Positions 36,157 through 45,879 of a DNA stretch of 64,000 bases are shown here, one piece after another (the first letter of the stretch is position 1; each line of letters opens with the position of its first letter). This stretch comes from Posidoniimonas polymericola (lineage in GTDB: Bacteria; Planctomycetota; Planctomycetia; Pirellulales; Lacipirellulaceae), in assembly GCF_007859935.1 (NCBI RefSeq), contig NZ_SJPO01000011.1:1-64000 (forward strand). The letters are read 5' to 3'. The position numbers were made by a program, and so were the translations under genes. A model generated the notes under the pieces. It had not been told where the DNA came from and did no database searches. It saw only the letters and a list, made by a program, of their open reading frames with translations.

Positions 36157-37224
36157 CCGCCCGCTCATCAGGTCGAAGACCAGCGCCCGGAGCACGCTGG
36201 TCGGCGCCGCGTAGGTCTCGGTCCGGCCGGCACGTGCGATGTTGAAACCGACGACCTGCCCTTCCAGGTTGACCAGGGGCCCGCCGCACTTGTCTGCCGG
36301 CAACGCGGTGTCGTGCTGCAAAGCCGAGGGGAAGCCGAATCGTCGCTGGCTCAACTGACTGCCGAGATTGTTTTGATAGTCGCTGCGGTTGGGGCCCATC
36401 GCCGCGATGCGGCCCGACAGCATCGCCTTGATCGACAGCTCCTCTTGGCCGCGGCGCACGAGCAGCACGATCTCGTCGCCGGGGCTGTGGCTCTGGACCT
36501 CGCGTATCAGTTGCGACCGATTCTTCATCGGCTTGTCGTTCACGCGGAGCAACACGTCGTTGACCAGGATCCCGGCGTCCTCGGCGCCCGTGTCGGGGAA
36601 GACCTTGGCGACCGTTGCGCCGTCGCGGGCCTCTTCCAGCTGCACGCCGAGGATGCCCGCGCGGTGGGGGATCTCGCGCGGCGATACGCTCAGCACGCCG
36701 ACCGCGACCGGGTTCTTGCCGGTCCCCACGGTCGCCAGCCAGTCGCCGTCGCGCGAGTCGGGGGCCGTGTCGAGCGCCAGGGCTTCGAGCCCGGTAGCGT
36801 CAATCTTCAGCATCGCCAGGTCGTACCGGCGGTCGACCCCGGTCACCTGCGCTGGGTACTCTTTACCGCCGTCAAAACGCACAACCGGGTCGCCATCTAG
36901 CTGAGTGGCTTTGGTGAGTACCCAGCCGTCGGGGCCTACTACGCCGCCGAGCGCTACCGGCTTGCCATCGCAGCGGACCTGCACCACGCAGCGGCGGGCG
37001 TCGGCGACCGCGTCGCGGAAAGCCGCGTGCACCTGCGGGCCGTCGGTCAGGCGGTGGTTGGGTATCCAGAGCCGCTCGAGGGCGTCCTGGAACACATTGC
37101 GGGCCTGCTCGAGCGAAGGCGCGGGCGTCGGGGTCTGATCTTCTTCCTGGCCCAGCAGCGGGCTCGGCAGCATTGCCAGGGCCAGCAACAGCATCCACGA
37201 CGGCAGCAGGTGTTTGGGCTTCAT
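36115..37224 (-). CDS. S1C pseudoprotease with inserted PDZ domain
   Basis: A 369-residue exported protein (signal about 1-25). Residues 70-183 are the first half of an HtrA-like trypsin fold, but the His motif reads GWVLTKATQL, so His is replaced by Thr107; Asp135 is kept. A PDZ domain (about 188-268, GILGVQLEEARDGATVAKVF) is inserted before the last barrel segment. The Ser motif near the end reads DKCGGPLVNLEGQVVGF, with Cys313 instead of Ser. It is therefore probably inactive and binds peptides. It lies 13 bases downstream of an intact S1C protease on the same strand, so a regulator or adaptor for that enzyme is a sensible guess. Confidence 0.8.
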   Translation of the reverse strand: MKPKHLLPSWMLLLALAMLPSPLLGQEEDQTPTPAPSLEQARNVFQDALERLWIPNHRLTDGPQVHAAFRDAVADARRCVVQVRCDGKPVALGGVVGPDGWVLTKATQLDGDPVVRFDGGKEYPAQVTGVDRRYDLAMLKIDATGLEALALDTAPDSRDGDWLATVGTGKNPVAVGVLSVSPREIPHRAGILGVQLEEARDGATVAKVFPDTGAEDAGILVNDVLLRVNDKPMKNRSQLIREVQSHSPGDEIVLLVRRGQEELSIKAMLSGRIAAMGPNRSDYQNNLGSQLSQRRFGFPSALQHDTALPADKCGGPLVNLEGQVVGFNIARAGRTETYAAPTSVLRALVFDLMSGRLAPPGGEPEADAK

Positions 37225-37237
37225 GCGGATCTTCCGA

Positions 37238-38494
37238 TTAGGAATCGGACTCCAGTTCCGGCGTGCCTGGGTAGTCGACCGAGATGATCCCCAGACGCAC
37301 TTTGAAATCTAACGGCTTGCCATCGCGCTGCACGGCGATCACGACCGTAGCGGCAGGCTTCTGAGCGTTGATCAAACGGCCGAGTTCCTCGAAGTCGTCA
37401 ACCTGTTCCCCGTCGAGAGCGGTGATGACGTCGCCCTCGTGAATCCCGGCCCGCGATGCCGCGAAGCCGTCGTAGACCTGGGTGATGAGGCACCCGCCGC
37501 GGATCGAGTTGCCGGCGACGCCCAAGAAGGCGCGGTGGCGCGCCGGCTCGGCGGTCCCGAGGCTCCCGCCCCACATCTGACCGCCGGCCAGGCGGTCCCA
37601 GGTGGCGTGGTACTCGTCGATCGGCACGTGGTAGTTGCTGACGATCCGCCGCCCGATGCGGCTGTGGATACCGACCACCTGGCCACGCAGGTTCAGCAGT
37701 GGGCCGCCGCTGTCGCCGCCAACAAGCGTGACGTCGGTGCACAGGGTCGAGTCTTCCTCAAACAGCACGCGGCCCAACCGCACGGGCGGCGCCCGATCGC
37801 GGAAGTAGCCGTTTGGCTGCCCCAGGCCGACCACCCAGTCGCCCGGTTCGGTCGAGCCGGCGGGCGCCATCGGCACAAACGGCCACGGGCCCTTGTCGGT
37901 AATCTTGAGCATGCCGCTGTCGACCGAGCTGTTCACGCCGAGCGTCACGCCCCGCGCGCGCCGCCCGTCGGCGAACAGGAAGGTGACGCGTTGGTTGGGC
38001 TCCATTGCCACGTGCCCCGCGGTCAGCGCCAACCCGTCCTCGCTAATAATCACTGCGCTGCCGATCGCTCCGCCTACCTCGACGCCGACCGTAGCCGGCC
38101 GCGCAAACTCGACGACCGAACGGACTTGCTTCTGGATCAGCCGCAGGTCGGCGAGGTTCTCGGGCGACTTCTTCTGACTGACGGCCTCAATCTCCGCGCC
38201 CCAGGGAACGGGCGGGCGGGTCACCTCCTGGGGCGGGCTATCCGCTTCTGCAGACGGTGACGGTTCTTCGCCAGCCGGCTTGGGAGTGGCCTGCTCGCCT
38301 GCCTGTGGCGACTCGCTGGGCTGCGCCGCAGGTGGCGGCGCGTCAGGCTGTTCCCGTGGGGGCGCGGCGGGCGGTTGGGCCTCGACCGCAGGCGCTGCGG
38401 CCGGCTGACCAACGGCATGCGCCGCGGCAAAGAACGCGACGGTCACCAGTGTAAGGCTGGTGAGGAGCGGGGCCGCGAGCCGATTACTGTACAT
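37238..38494 (-). CDS. HtrA-like serine protease with C-terminal PDZ domain
   Basis: A 418-residue exported protein with a signal peptide (about 1-29), a Pro/Ala/Glu-rich linker (30-97) that should be extended, a trypsin-like domain and one PDZ domain (about 325-410). The triad appears intact: His161 (TAGHVA), Asp192 (SSVDSGMLKI) and Ser262 (GGDSGGP). Known HtrA proteases remove damaged periplasmic proteins. The gene is first in a two-gene operon with the pseudoprotease. Upstream at 38502-38528 lies a TTGACC-N16-CATAAG pair on the forward strand, possibly part of the lexA promoter. Confidence 0.9.
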   Translation of the reverse strand: MYSNRLAAPLLTSLTLVTVAFFAAAHAVGQPAAAPAVEAQPPAAPPREQPDAPPPAAQPSESPQAGEQATPKPAGEEPSPSAEADSPPQEVTRPPVPWGAEIEAVSQKKSPENLADLRLIQKQVRSVVEFARPATVGVEVGGAIGSAVIISEDGLALTAGHVAMEPNQRVTFLFADGRRARGVTLGVNSSVDSGMLKITDKGPWPFVPMAPAGSTEPGDWVVGLGQPNGYFRDRAPPVRLGRVLFEEDSTLCTDVTLVGGDSGGPLLNLRGQVVGIHSRIGRRIVSNYHVPIDEYHATWDRLAGGQMWGGSLGTAEPARHRAFLGVAGNSIRGGCLITQVYDGFAASRAGIHEGDVITALDGEQVDDFEELGRLINAQKPAATVVIAVQRDGKPLDFKVRLGIISVDYPGTPELESDS

Positions 38495-38710
38495 ACGCTA
38501 TTGACCGTGTACGCGTGTCTAGCATAAGCTGTCTGGGAAGGAGCCCGGTCAGGCTGCTACCTGATTGTAGCTCTTCTACGTAACTTTTGCCCATTTGAGC
38601 CGGTCGGATTCTGTCGTTGAATTCAGACGACGACGCCGTGTCAGGCAGGCTCACTGGGATGGGGAACCCACCCTGAATCGGCAAGTTTTAGGCACTAGGG
38701 AGGCTTTTTC

Positions 38711-39313
38711 ATGTCGCTGGACCAACTAACCCCGCGCCAGCGCGAGGTGTTCGATTTTATCCGCGACCTGATCTGCAATCGCGGCTACGGCCCGACAGTT
38801 CGTGAAATTGGCGAGAACTTCTCCATCAATTCGCCCAACGGCGTGATGTGCCACCTCAAGGCCCTGGAGAAGAAGGGGTTGATCACGCGCGAGCCAAACA
38901 TGTCCCGCGCCATCCAACTCACGGAAGCCAGCCGCGAGGAAGAAGGCATCCCGTTGGTCGGCCATGTCGCCGCGGGCAGCCTTACCGAGGCAATCGAGCA
39001 GGCCGAGCGGTTTAGCTTCGAAGATTGGTTCCCCGCCAAGAAGAACCAGTTCGCCCTGCGTGTGCGTGGCGACTCGATGATCGAAGCCCAGATTGCCGAC
39101 GGCGATGTCGTGATCGTCCGCCGCACCAAGACCGCTTACAAGGGCGACATCGTCGTTGCTATCACCGACGAAGGCGAGGCGACCCTCAAGTACTGGTTCC
39201 CCGAGTCCAACCGCATCCGCCTGCAGCCTGCCAACGCCAGCATGAAGCCGATCTACAGCAAGACCGCCCAGGTGCTGGGGGTGGTGACCGGCGTCGTGCG
39301 TCAGGTTGGTTGA
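38711..39313 (+). CDS. lexA: LexA repressor
   Basis: A 200-residue SOS repressor. The winged-helix N-terminus (LTPRQREVFDFIRD, PTVREIGENFSI, GVMCHLKALEKKG) binds operators, and the C-terminal peptidase domain performs RecA-stimulated self-cleavage. The cleavage pair Ala88-Gly89 (HVAAGS), Ser122 (GDSM) and Lys160 (TLKYW) are all present. GGGAGG lies 7 bases before the ATG. LexA usually represses its own gene, but I could not find a convincing operator: neither the E. coli nor the Gram-positive consensus is obvious upstream, in line with the varied SOS boxes in planctomycetes. Confidence 0.95.
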   Translation: MSLDQLTPRQREVFDFIRDLICNRGYGPTVREIGENFSINSPNGVMCHLKALEKKGLITREPNMSRAIQLTEASREEEGIPLVGHVAAGSLTEAIEQAERFSFEDWFPAKKNQFALRVRGDSMIEAQIADGDVVIVRRTKTAYKGDIVVAITDEGEATLKYWFPESNRIRLQPANASMKPIYSKTAQVLGVVTGVVRQVG

Positions 39314-39455
39314 GGTCATCGGAGCGGCTGAGGCCGTTGGGAGCACTGCACACACGCTGTTTGGCGCAGGCCGGGTGAGCCCGTGGTCGGTAGACCGGGA
39401 TGTGGCTAGGATTGAGCCCATTCCCCAGTCCCGACATCCCCCCTGAGGCGCCCTG

Positions 39456-40526
39456 TTGACCATCGCTGTGCTGATCATCCTAGGACTTGTTGGCCTGGTG
39501 GCGGGCGGTGAGCTGCTGGTTCGTGGCGCGTCGTCGTTGGCGGCGGCGGCGAGTGTATCCCCACTGGTGATTGGGCTGACGGTGGTCGCGTTCGGCACAA
39601 GCGCCCCGGAATTGGCGGTCTCGGTACAGGCCTGCTTCACCGGCAGCACCGACCTGGCAATCGGCAACGCGGTTGGCAGCAACGTAGCGAACATCCTGCT
39701 GATCCTCGGCTTCTCTGCCATCTTCTTTCCGCTCGCGGTCCAGGCCCGCCTGTTCCGACTCGACTTCCCGGTGATGCTCGCCGCCGCCATCGCGTTGTGG
39801 GTCTTGGGGAGGGACGGCGCGCTCGGCCGAGTTGACGGAGCAATCCTGACGGTCGGTATGCTTGCCTACTTCTTCTGGACGGTCGGCATGGGCCGCAAAG
39901 AGGGCCGGCAGCTGGCCGAGGAGTTCGCCGACGTCGTCCCAGAGGGCGACCCCACCACCCTTAGCTCGATCGTGGTCAGTGTTGTGCAGGTGCTGATAGG
40001 ACTTCTGTTGTTGGTAGGCGGTTCCAACCTGCTGGTGGACGGCTGCGTTCGGTTGGCCACGATGTTCGGCGTGAGTGAGCTGGTGGTTGGCCTCACGGTG
40101 GTCGCGATTGGCACCTCGATGCCAGAGCTCGTGACCTCGGTCGTCGCCGCCCGCCGCGGGCACCGGGACCTGGCGGTCGGCAATGTGGTGGGGAGCAACA
40201 TTCTGAATATCTTCGCGGTGCTCGGGCTGTCGTCGATCGTGGCGCCGGCGGGCGTCGAGGTGCAGAGCCGCGCGCTGGCGTTTGATATCCCGGTGATGAT
40301 CGCGATCTCCTTCGCCTGCCTGCCGGTTTTCTTGTCGGGCCACTCGATCACGCGGACCGAAGGCGCCGTGATGTTCTTGCTGTTTGTCGGCTACACCGGT
40401 TACCTAGTGTGGGCGTCCGTGAACGGTGTCTCGCCCGGTTGGTTTGAAGCGGCCTGCTTCTCGGTCCCTATCCTGGTCGGCGCCTGCGCCGTCGGCCTGC
40501 TCGGCTCCCGCCGCAAGCCGAGCTAG
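39456..40526 (+). CDS. Calcium/sodium antiporter (CaCA family, YrbG-like)
   Basis: A 356-residue inner membrane exchanger with about ten helices in two inverted halves. The alpha-repeats read VVAFGTSAPELAVS with GNAVGSNVANI, and VVAIGTSMPELVTS with GNVVGSNILNI, which hold the ion-binding Glu and Asn residues. A short acidic loop lies between the halves (about 145-170). Start is a TTG at 39456. Expected to extrude Ca2+ in exchange for Na+. Single gene, 142 bases after lexA. Confidence 0.9.
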   Translation: MTIAVLIILGLVGLVAGGELLVRGASSLAAAASVSPLVIGLTVVAFGTSAPELAVSVQACFTGSTDLAIGNAVGSNVANILLILGFSAIFFPLAVQARLFRLDFPVMLAAAIALWVLGRDGALGRVDGAILTVGMLAYFFWTVGMGRKEGRQLAEEFADVVPEGDPTTLSSIVVSVVQVLIGLLLLVGGSNLLVDGCVRLATMFGVSELVVGLTVVAIGTSMPELVTSVVAARRGHRDLAVGNVVGSNILNIFAVLGLSSIVAPAGVEVQSRALAFDIPVMIAISFACLPVFLSGHSITRTEGAVMFLLFVGYTGYLVWASVNGVSPGWFEAACFSVPILVGACAVGLLGSRRKPS

Positions 40527-40653
40527 CACTGCTGCCGGTGGTCTTTTCAGCAGGCTTTGACTAACCGGTAAAGTCGGAGGCCGGTAACTTCCGAATCCTG
40601 CAGAGGGAGCGCGTCGTGCGCGTGCTCCGTATCCCACCCCTGCTGCGGGACGC

Positions 40654-43419
40654 ATGGCAACCGGACGTTACAGCTCGAAGCTTTTGTCGCTGCTGCTGGC
40701 ATTGGTCGGCGTTGTGGGGTGCTCGCGCACCCACTACCGTCTGCAGGCCGACAGCCAGGCGAACTGCGTCGTAGACCAGAAGGCGCCGCTCGCAGGCAGC
40801 GAGGCCGGTCGGTACCGCATCGGCATCCACCCGGCGTCGCGGATGTTCGACCCGAACGACCCCGACCAGCCGCCGATGCCGCCGGACGACCCGGCCTCGA
40901 ACACGATCCTGCAGTGCGTCGACGGCAAACGCGGCGCAAAGCAGTGGCAGAACGCCGAGCAGACCCCGTTCATCGAGAACCCGAACTGGACCGATTCTCT
41001 GCCGCTCGACGAAGAGGGGCGGCTAGTGCTCGACCTGCCTGCGGCGGTGCAAACAGCATTGCTGCACGCCCCCGATTACCAGGAAGAGGTCGAAGACCTG
41101 TACCTCTCGGCGCTCGACGTCACGTTCGAACGGTTCCGCTTCGACACCCAGTTCTTCGGCGGCTCGTCGGTTTTCTACACGGCCGACGGTCACGTGCGGT
41201 CGGGGATCGGACAGTCTGCTAGCACGCTCAATGTGACTCCATTCACTTCTAGCACCCAGCTGCAAAAACTGGGTGCCACCGGCAGTGAGCTGGTGGTTGG
41301 ACTGGCAAATTCGCTGGTGTGGCAGTTCTCTGGCCCCGACAACTACGCCAGCACGACCCTGCTGGACTTCACGCTGGTGCAACCCCTGCTGCGGGGCGCC
41401 GGTCGGGCGGTGGTGCTCGAGCGGCTCACCATCGCCGAGCGGACCCTGCTGGCCAACGTGCGGAGCATGGAACGCTACCGCAGCGGCTACTACCTCGAGA
41501 TTGCCATCGGCCGCGACGCGGGCGACGGCGCCAGCCGCCGCGGCGGTTTCTTCGGCGGCGCCGGCCTGGAAGGCTTCACGGGCGTGGGCGGCGGCGGTTT
41601 TGGCCGCATCGGCGGGTTCAACGGCGGCGGCAACTTTGGCGGCGGCGGTGGCATCACCGGCGGCGCGGGCGCCGCTGCGGCGAGCGGGTACGTCGGCTTG
41701 CTGCAGAGCCAGCAGGTGCTGCTCAACCAGCAGGCGAACGTCGCCGCGCTGCGCGAGAGCGTCGAGCAGCTCGTCGCCTCGTACGACGCCGGCCGCATCG
41801 ACCGTTTCCAGGTGGACCTTGCTCGGCAGGCGCTCTACAACGCCCAGAGCCAGCTCCTCCAGAGCGAGGCGGGCCTGCAGGGCTCGCTCGACAGCTTCAA
41901 GATCACGCTCGGCCTGCCCCCCGACCTGCCGCTGGTGGTCGACGACGACTTGCTGAGCCGCTTCAACCTGCGTGACGAGTCGCTCGTCGCGCTGCAGACC
42001 GACGCGACCGTCGCCGCTGGCGAGCTGCGGGAACGGATCCGCGAAGCCAGCGAGGCGGCTACCGAAGCCAGCGACCCCGGTGTGCCCGAGCCCAACTCCC
42101 TGCCGTCGCCCGTCGACACCGAACTCGAAGCAGTGCCCAAGCCGGCCGAGGTAATATTGGCAGAGAGCGAGTTCAACCGACTTGCAGCAGAGTCCCTCGC
42201 CCAACTAGCGGTCGTCCGCGCCGATGTCGAGCAGCTCGAGGCGATCCTTCCCAGCCGCCGCGAGCACCTCCAGCAGCTCGCCACTTGGGACGAGGTCGCG
42301 ATGGCCGGCATCGACCCCGACATCTTTTCGCCCGCTCGCCTCGACAAGCGGTTCGACCAGCTCCGGCGCGACCTCGACGTCGTGGCCGAGCGGATCGACC
42401 GCCTGGCCGGGCGAGTGGCGTCGGTTGCCGACGCGGCCGAGCAGAGTGGCGGCGATGAAGTCCAGGCCCTCCGCGAAGCCACGAGCCAGCTCTCGTCGGC
42501 GCTGCTCGAGCTGTCGCTGCTGCAGGCCCGGGCCAGGCTAGACGCCATCGACACGCCGCCCACCGAGTTGACCCCGGAGGACGCGCTGGCGATCGCTAGC
42601 TTCTACCGCCGCGACTGGATGAACAACCGGGCCGCCTTGGTCGACACCTGGCGGCTGGTGACCTTCAACGCCAACGACCTCCGCAGCGACCTCGACGTGG
42701 TCTTCAGCGGCGACATCGGCAACGTCGGCGACAACCCGCTGGCGCTCCGCGGCTCCAACGGCAGGCTGCGGGTTGGCCTGCAGTTCGACGCGCCGCTGAC
42801 ACGCCTGAGCGAACGCAACGTCTACGTGCAGTCGCTGATCGAGTACCAGCAGGGGCGACGGGCCTACTACCGCTACGTCGACCGGCTGTACCAGGGCCTG
42901 CGGGCCACGCTGCGGCAGGTCCGCCTGAACGAGATCAACCTCGAGCTCCGCCGCGAGGCGGTGCTGGTCGCGATCGCCCAGGTCGACATCACGCAGCTAC
43001 GGCTGTTCGAGCCCCCCAAGCCAGGGGAAGAGGCCGCCCTCAGCAACACCACGGCCCGCGACCTGGTGCAGGCGTTGTCTGATTTGCTCAACGTCCAAAA
43101 CGACTTCCTTAGCGTGTGGGTCAACAACGAGGTGCAGCGGCTCAATCTCGAGTGGGATCTCGGCCTGATGCAGGTGGATGAGCGCGGCATCCGCATCCCG
43201 CTCCAGGCGCCGTTTCGCGACTTCCTGGCCGCCCTGCCCTGCCCCGACGAGCTGCGCCCCTGGGCAATCCCCGAGGTGGCAGAGCCGGCGGCAGAGCCCG
43301 CGGTGTTCGAGTTCCCGGCTGAGTTCTCGAGTTCCGGCCGCCACACGGGGGTCCAGCAGGCAAGCTGGGAGGAGTACGCCGAGCGTCCCCGCCGGCTGCC
43401 ACAGGTTGCTATCCCATAG
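40654..43419 (+). CDS. TolC-family outer membrane lipoprotein, very long
   Basis: A 921-residue protein, about twice the usual TolC length. The N-terminal lipobox ends at Cys23 (VGVVGCSR). TolC-like parts are seen at about 125-285 (LPAAVQTALLHAPDYQ, LVQPLLRGAGRAVVLERLTIAERTL), 345-420 (repeat-type helix QANVAALRESVEQLVASYDAGR) and 720-870 (LRVGLQFDAPLTRLSERN, YQQGRRAYYRYVDRLYQGLRA). Inserted are a Gly-rich stretch (297-345) and a long acidic coiled-coil segment (about 455-640). The C-terminal 60 residues are Pro/Glu-rich. It lies just upstream of a MacA-MacB-type gene set, so it is the likely outer membrane exit duct of that pump. Confidence 0.85.
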   Translation: MATGRYSSKLLSLLLALVGVVGCSRTHYRLQADSQANCVVDQKAPLAGSEAGRYRIGIHPASRMFDPNDPDQPPMPPDDPASNTILQCVDGKRGAKQWQNAEQTPFIENPNWTDSLPLDEEGRLVLDLPAAVQTALLHAPDYQEEVEDLYLSALDVTFERFRFDTQFFGGSSVFYTADGHVRSGIGQSASTLNVTPFTSSTQLQKLGATGSELVVGLANSLVWQFSGPDNYASTTLLDFTLVQPLLRGAGRAVVLERLTIAERTLLANVRSMERYRSGYYLEIAIGRDAGDGASRRGGFFGGAGLEGFTGVGGGGFGRIGGFNGGGNFGGGGGITGGAGAAAASGYVGLLQSQQVLLNQQANVAALRESVEQLVASYDAGRIDRFQVDLARQALYNAQSQLLQSEAGLQGSLDSFKITLGLPPDLPLVVDDDLLSRFNLRDESLVALQTDATVAAGELRERIREASEAATEASDPGVPEPNSLPSPVDTELEAVPKPAEVILAESEFNRLAAESLAQLAVVRADVEQLEAILPSRREHLQQLATWDEVAMAGIDPDIFSPARLDKRFDQLRRDLDVVAERIDRLAGRVASVADAAEQSGGDEVQALREATSQLSSALLELSLLQARARLDAIDTPPTELTPEDALAIASFYRRDWMNNRAALVDTWRLVTFNANDLRSDLDVVFSGDIGNVGDNPLALRGSNGRLRVGLQFDAPLTRLSERNVYVQSLIEYQQGRRAYYRYVDRLYQGLRATLRQVRLNEINLELRREAVLVAIAQVDITQLRLFEPPKPGEEAALSNTTARDLVQALSDLLNVQNDFLSVWVNNEVQRLNLEWDLGLMQVDERGIRIPLQAPFRDFLAALPCPDELRPWAIPEVAEPAAEPAVFEFPAEFSSSGRHTGVQQASWEEYAERPRRLPQVAIP

Positions 43420-43602
43420 CACCGCAGCCCGCACATCGGGGAAATCTCGGTGGGCAGGCGGCGCCTAGGCCGCCTATAATGGTTCAATCCTACTGGGCCC
43501 GGTCGATCTCCCCTTTCACTGCCCAACTCAGCCCGCCGGGCGCCGCCTGCCAGTCGGCAGCGACTACGGCGGCATAACGCACCGACGCCATTGGCAATCG
43601 AC

Positions 43603-45144
43603 ATGAATTCCATCCTCCCCACAGCACTCCCTACGCCGCCCCGCTCGGCCCGACGTGGGGTCTCGGTCTTGGTTCTGTTGGTGTTGTTGGCGATCGTCTC
43701 GGGCGGAGCCTACGCCACCTACCAATACCTCCCGGCATTTCAGAGCCGGTCTCTGCATGATGAGATCATGTTCTATGAGATCGAGCGCCAAGACTTCTCG
43801 CTCGCGATTACCGAACGCGGCGAGATCGAGTCGGTTGGCGACGCGGAGATTCGTTCGGAGGTGAAGACCCAGAACGCCGGCGGCCTGGCGATCCTGCGGC
43901 TCGCCCCAGAGGGCGGCCTGGTGCAAGAAGGCGACTTCCTGGTTGAACTCGACTCGTCGGCGCTCCGTGAGGAACGCACCACCCAACAGATCTCGGTCAA
44001 CACGGCCGAGGCCCTCGTCGTCGAGGCCCGCAACCTGTACGAGACCGCCGTCATTGCCGAGCAGGAGTACCTCGAAGGGGTGTACGTCCAAGAGCGGCAG
44101 ACCATTGAGAGCGAGGTGTTCGTTGCCGAGGAGAACCTGACCCGCGCACAGGAGTACCTGCAGTACAGCAAGAAGCTAGCCGCCAAGGGGTACGTCAACG
44201 ACCTGCAACTCGAGGCCGACGCGTTCGCAGTCGAGAAGGCCCGCAAAGAGCTCGAGGCCGCCAAGACCAAGCTCCGTGTGCTCGACGACTTCACCAAGGC
44301 GAAGATGCTCAAGCAGTTGCAGAGCGACATCCTCATCACCAAGGCCAAGTGGGAAGCCGAGAAAAACTCGCTGCAGCTCGAGAGCGACAAGCTCACCGAC
44401 ATCAACGACCAGATCACCAAGTGCGTCATCACCGCGCCGCGGGACGGCGTTGTGAAGTACGCGCACGTCTCCGACCGCCGCGGCGACAACGACTTCATCG
44501 TCGAGGAGGGCGCCGAGGTCCGCGAGCGGCAGACCATCATCCGCCTGCCGGACACGTCCCAGATGCGGGTAGAGCTGACGATCAACGAGTCGCTGGTGCA
44601 GCACGTCAAGGTTGGCATGCCGGCGCAGATCCGTCCCATCGGCGTGGACGACACCGTCCTGCCGGGACGGGTATCAACGATCAACCAGTACGCCGAGCCC
44701 TCGGGCTGGCGCAAGGCGAACGTCAAGGAATACAAGGCGTACGTCGAGCTTGTTTCCGCAGCCGACGGCCTGCGGCCCGGCATGACTGCCAGCGTGACTA
44801 TCAATTCCATCGACTCCCCCAATGTGCTCCAGGCGCCCGTGCAGGCGGTCTACTCCCACGGCGCCGACTTCTACTGTTTTGTTCCACGGGGCGAGCAGCT
44901 CGAGGCCCGCAAGCTGACGTGCGGCCCGACCAACGACCGTTTCTTCGTGATCGAGGACGGACTGCAAGAGGGCGAGCGGGTCGCGATGAACCCGCGCGAC
45001 CTGCTATCGCTTGTCGACCTGCCCGAGCTCCCCAAGAAGCCCGGCCGCCGCGGCCCCGAGCAACGCGCACCCGAGCCCGCCCCGGACGCCGCCAAGGGCG
45101 AGGTGGCCGCGGCCCGGCCACAGCCGGCCGCGACCGACGGCTGA
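43603..45144 (+). CDS. MacA-like periplasmic adaptor (HlyD family)
   Basis: About 513 residues from the ATG at 43603 (a TTG at 43591 would add four). One transmembrane helix (about 18-38), a lipoyl-like half (DAEIRSEVKTQNAGGLAILRLAPEGGLVQEGDFLVEL), a long coiled-coil hairpin (about 130-265), the second lipoyl half (ITAPRDGVVKYAHVSDRRG) and beta-barrel/membrane-proximal domains follow. The C-terminus is a disordered Pro/Ala tail. A TATAAT box occurs at 43475-43480 without a clear -35. With the ATPase gene 39 bases later and the permease it forms a tripartite exporter. Confidence 0.88.
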   Translation: MNSILPTALPTPPRSARRGVSVLVLLVLLAIVSGGAYATYQYLPAFQSRSLHDEIMFYEIERQDFSLAITERGEIESVGDAEIRSEVKTQNAGGLAILRLAPEGGLVQEGDFLVELDSSALREERTTQQISVNTAEALVVEARNLYETAVIAEQEYLEGVYVQERQTIESEVFVAEENLTRAQEYLQYSKKLAAKGYVNDLQLEADAFAVEKARKELEAAKTKLRVLDDFTKAKMLKQLQSDILITKAKWEAEKNSLQLESDKLTDINDQITKCVITAPRDGVVKYAHVSDRRGDNDFIVEEGAEVRERQTIIRLPDTSQMRVELTINESLVQHVKVGMPAQIRPIGVDDTVLPGRVSTINQYAEPSGWRKANVKEYKAYVELVSAADGLRPGMTASVTINSIDSPNVLQAPVQAVYSHGADFYCFVPRGEQLEARKLTCGPTNDRFFVIEDGLQEGERVAMNPRDLLSLVDLPELPKKPGRRGPEQRAPEPAPDAAKGEVAAARPQPAATDG

Positions 45145-45183
45145 TCCCCGCCCGACTCTTCGCCACCGCCCTGCCGCGCCCCA

Positions 45184-45879
45184 ATGAAGCCCACCCCGTC
45201 CGCCGTCAGCATCCGCGAGCTGCAGAAGCACTACGTCGTCGGCGGCGAGACCGTCAAAGCCCTGCGGGGCGTGTCGTTTGAGGTCCCCGTGGGCGACTAC
45301 CTGTCGATCATGGGCCCGTCCGGCTCCGGCAAGAGCACGCTGCTCAACCTGCTGGGGTGCCTCGACCGGCCGACGTCGGGGTCGTTCCTGCTCGGCGGGG
45401 TGGACGTCGCGCACATGCCCGACGACCTGCTCGCCGAGACCCGCGCCACCAGCCTCGGCATCGTGTTTCAGTCGTTTAACCTCCTTCCGTCGCTGACGGT
45501 GGTGGAGAACATCGAGCTGCCGCTCTACTACAGCGGCCGGCTCGGCCGCGACGCACGCGAGCACTGCGAGGAGCTCGCCAAGCGGGTCGGCCTGGGCGAC
45601 CGCCTTGACCACCGCCCGACCCAGCTCTCCGGCGGTCAGCAGCAGCGGGTGGCGATCGCCCGCAGCCTGGCCAACGACCCGCGGTTCATCCTCGCCGACG
45701 AGCCGACCGGCAACCTCGACTCGCAGACCACCAACGACATCCTGCGACTGCTCGACGAGCTGAACCAGGAGGGCCGCACGCTCATCATCGTGACCCACGA
45801 GGACGAGGTCGCCGAACGCACCAAACGCACCATCGTCCTCCGCGACGGCCAGCTGCAGACCGACGAGAGGCGTTCATGA
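45184..45879 (+). CDS. ABC transporter ATPase, MacB/LolD type
   Basis: A 231-residue nucleotide-binding subunit. Walker A GPSGSGKST, Q-loop in VFQSFNLLPSL, signature LSGGQQQRV, Walker B FILADEPTGNLD, and the switch His in IIVTHE. These are the sequences of the LolD/MacB/FtsE class. Its stop overlaps the permease start (ATGA at 45876-45879), so the two are translationally coupled. Together with the adaptor and the TolC-type gene it likely drives export of a macrolide, peptide, lipid or siderophore-type substrate; the cargo is not known. Confidence 0.93.
   Translation: MKPTPSAVSIRELQKHYVVGGETVKALRGVSFEVPVGDYLSIMGPSGSGKSTLLNLLGCLDRPTSGSFLLGGVDVAHMPDDLLAETRATSLGIVFQSFNLLPSLTVVENIELPLYYSGRLGRDAREHCEELAKRVGLGDRLDHRPTQLSGGQQQRVAIARSLANDPRFILADEPTGNLDSQTTNDILRLLDELNQEGRTLIIVTHEDEVAERTKRTIVLRDGQLQTDERRS

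Noticed and set aside
38495..38710. A possible LexA operator upstream of lexA
   Set aside because: Words such as TGTACATACGC and TGTACGCGTG are suggestive, but fit neither known consensus and are not a clean palindrome.
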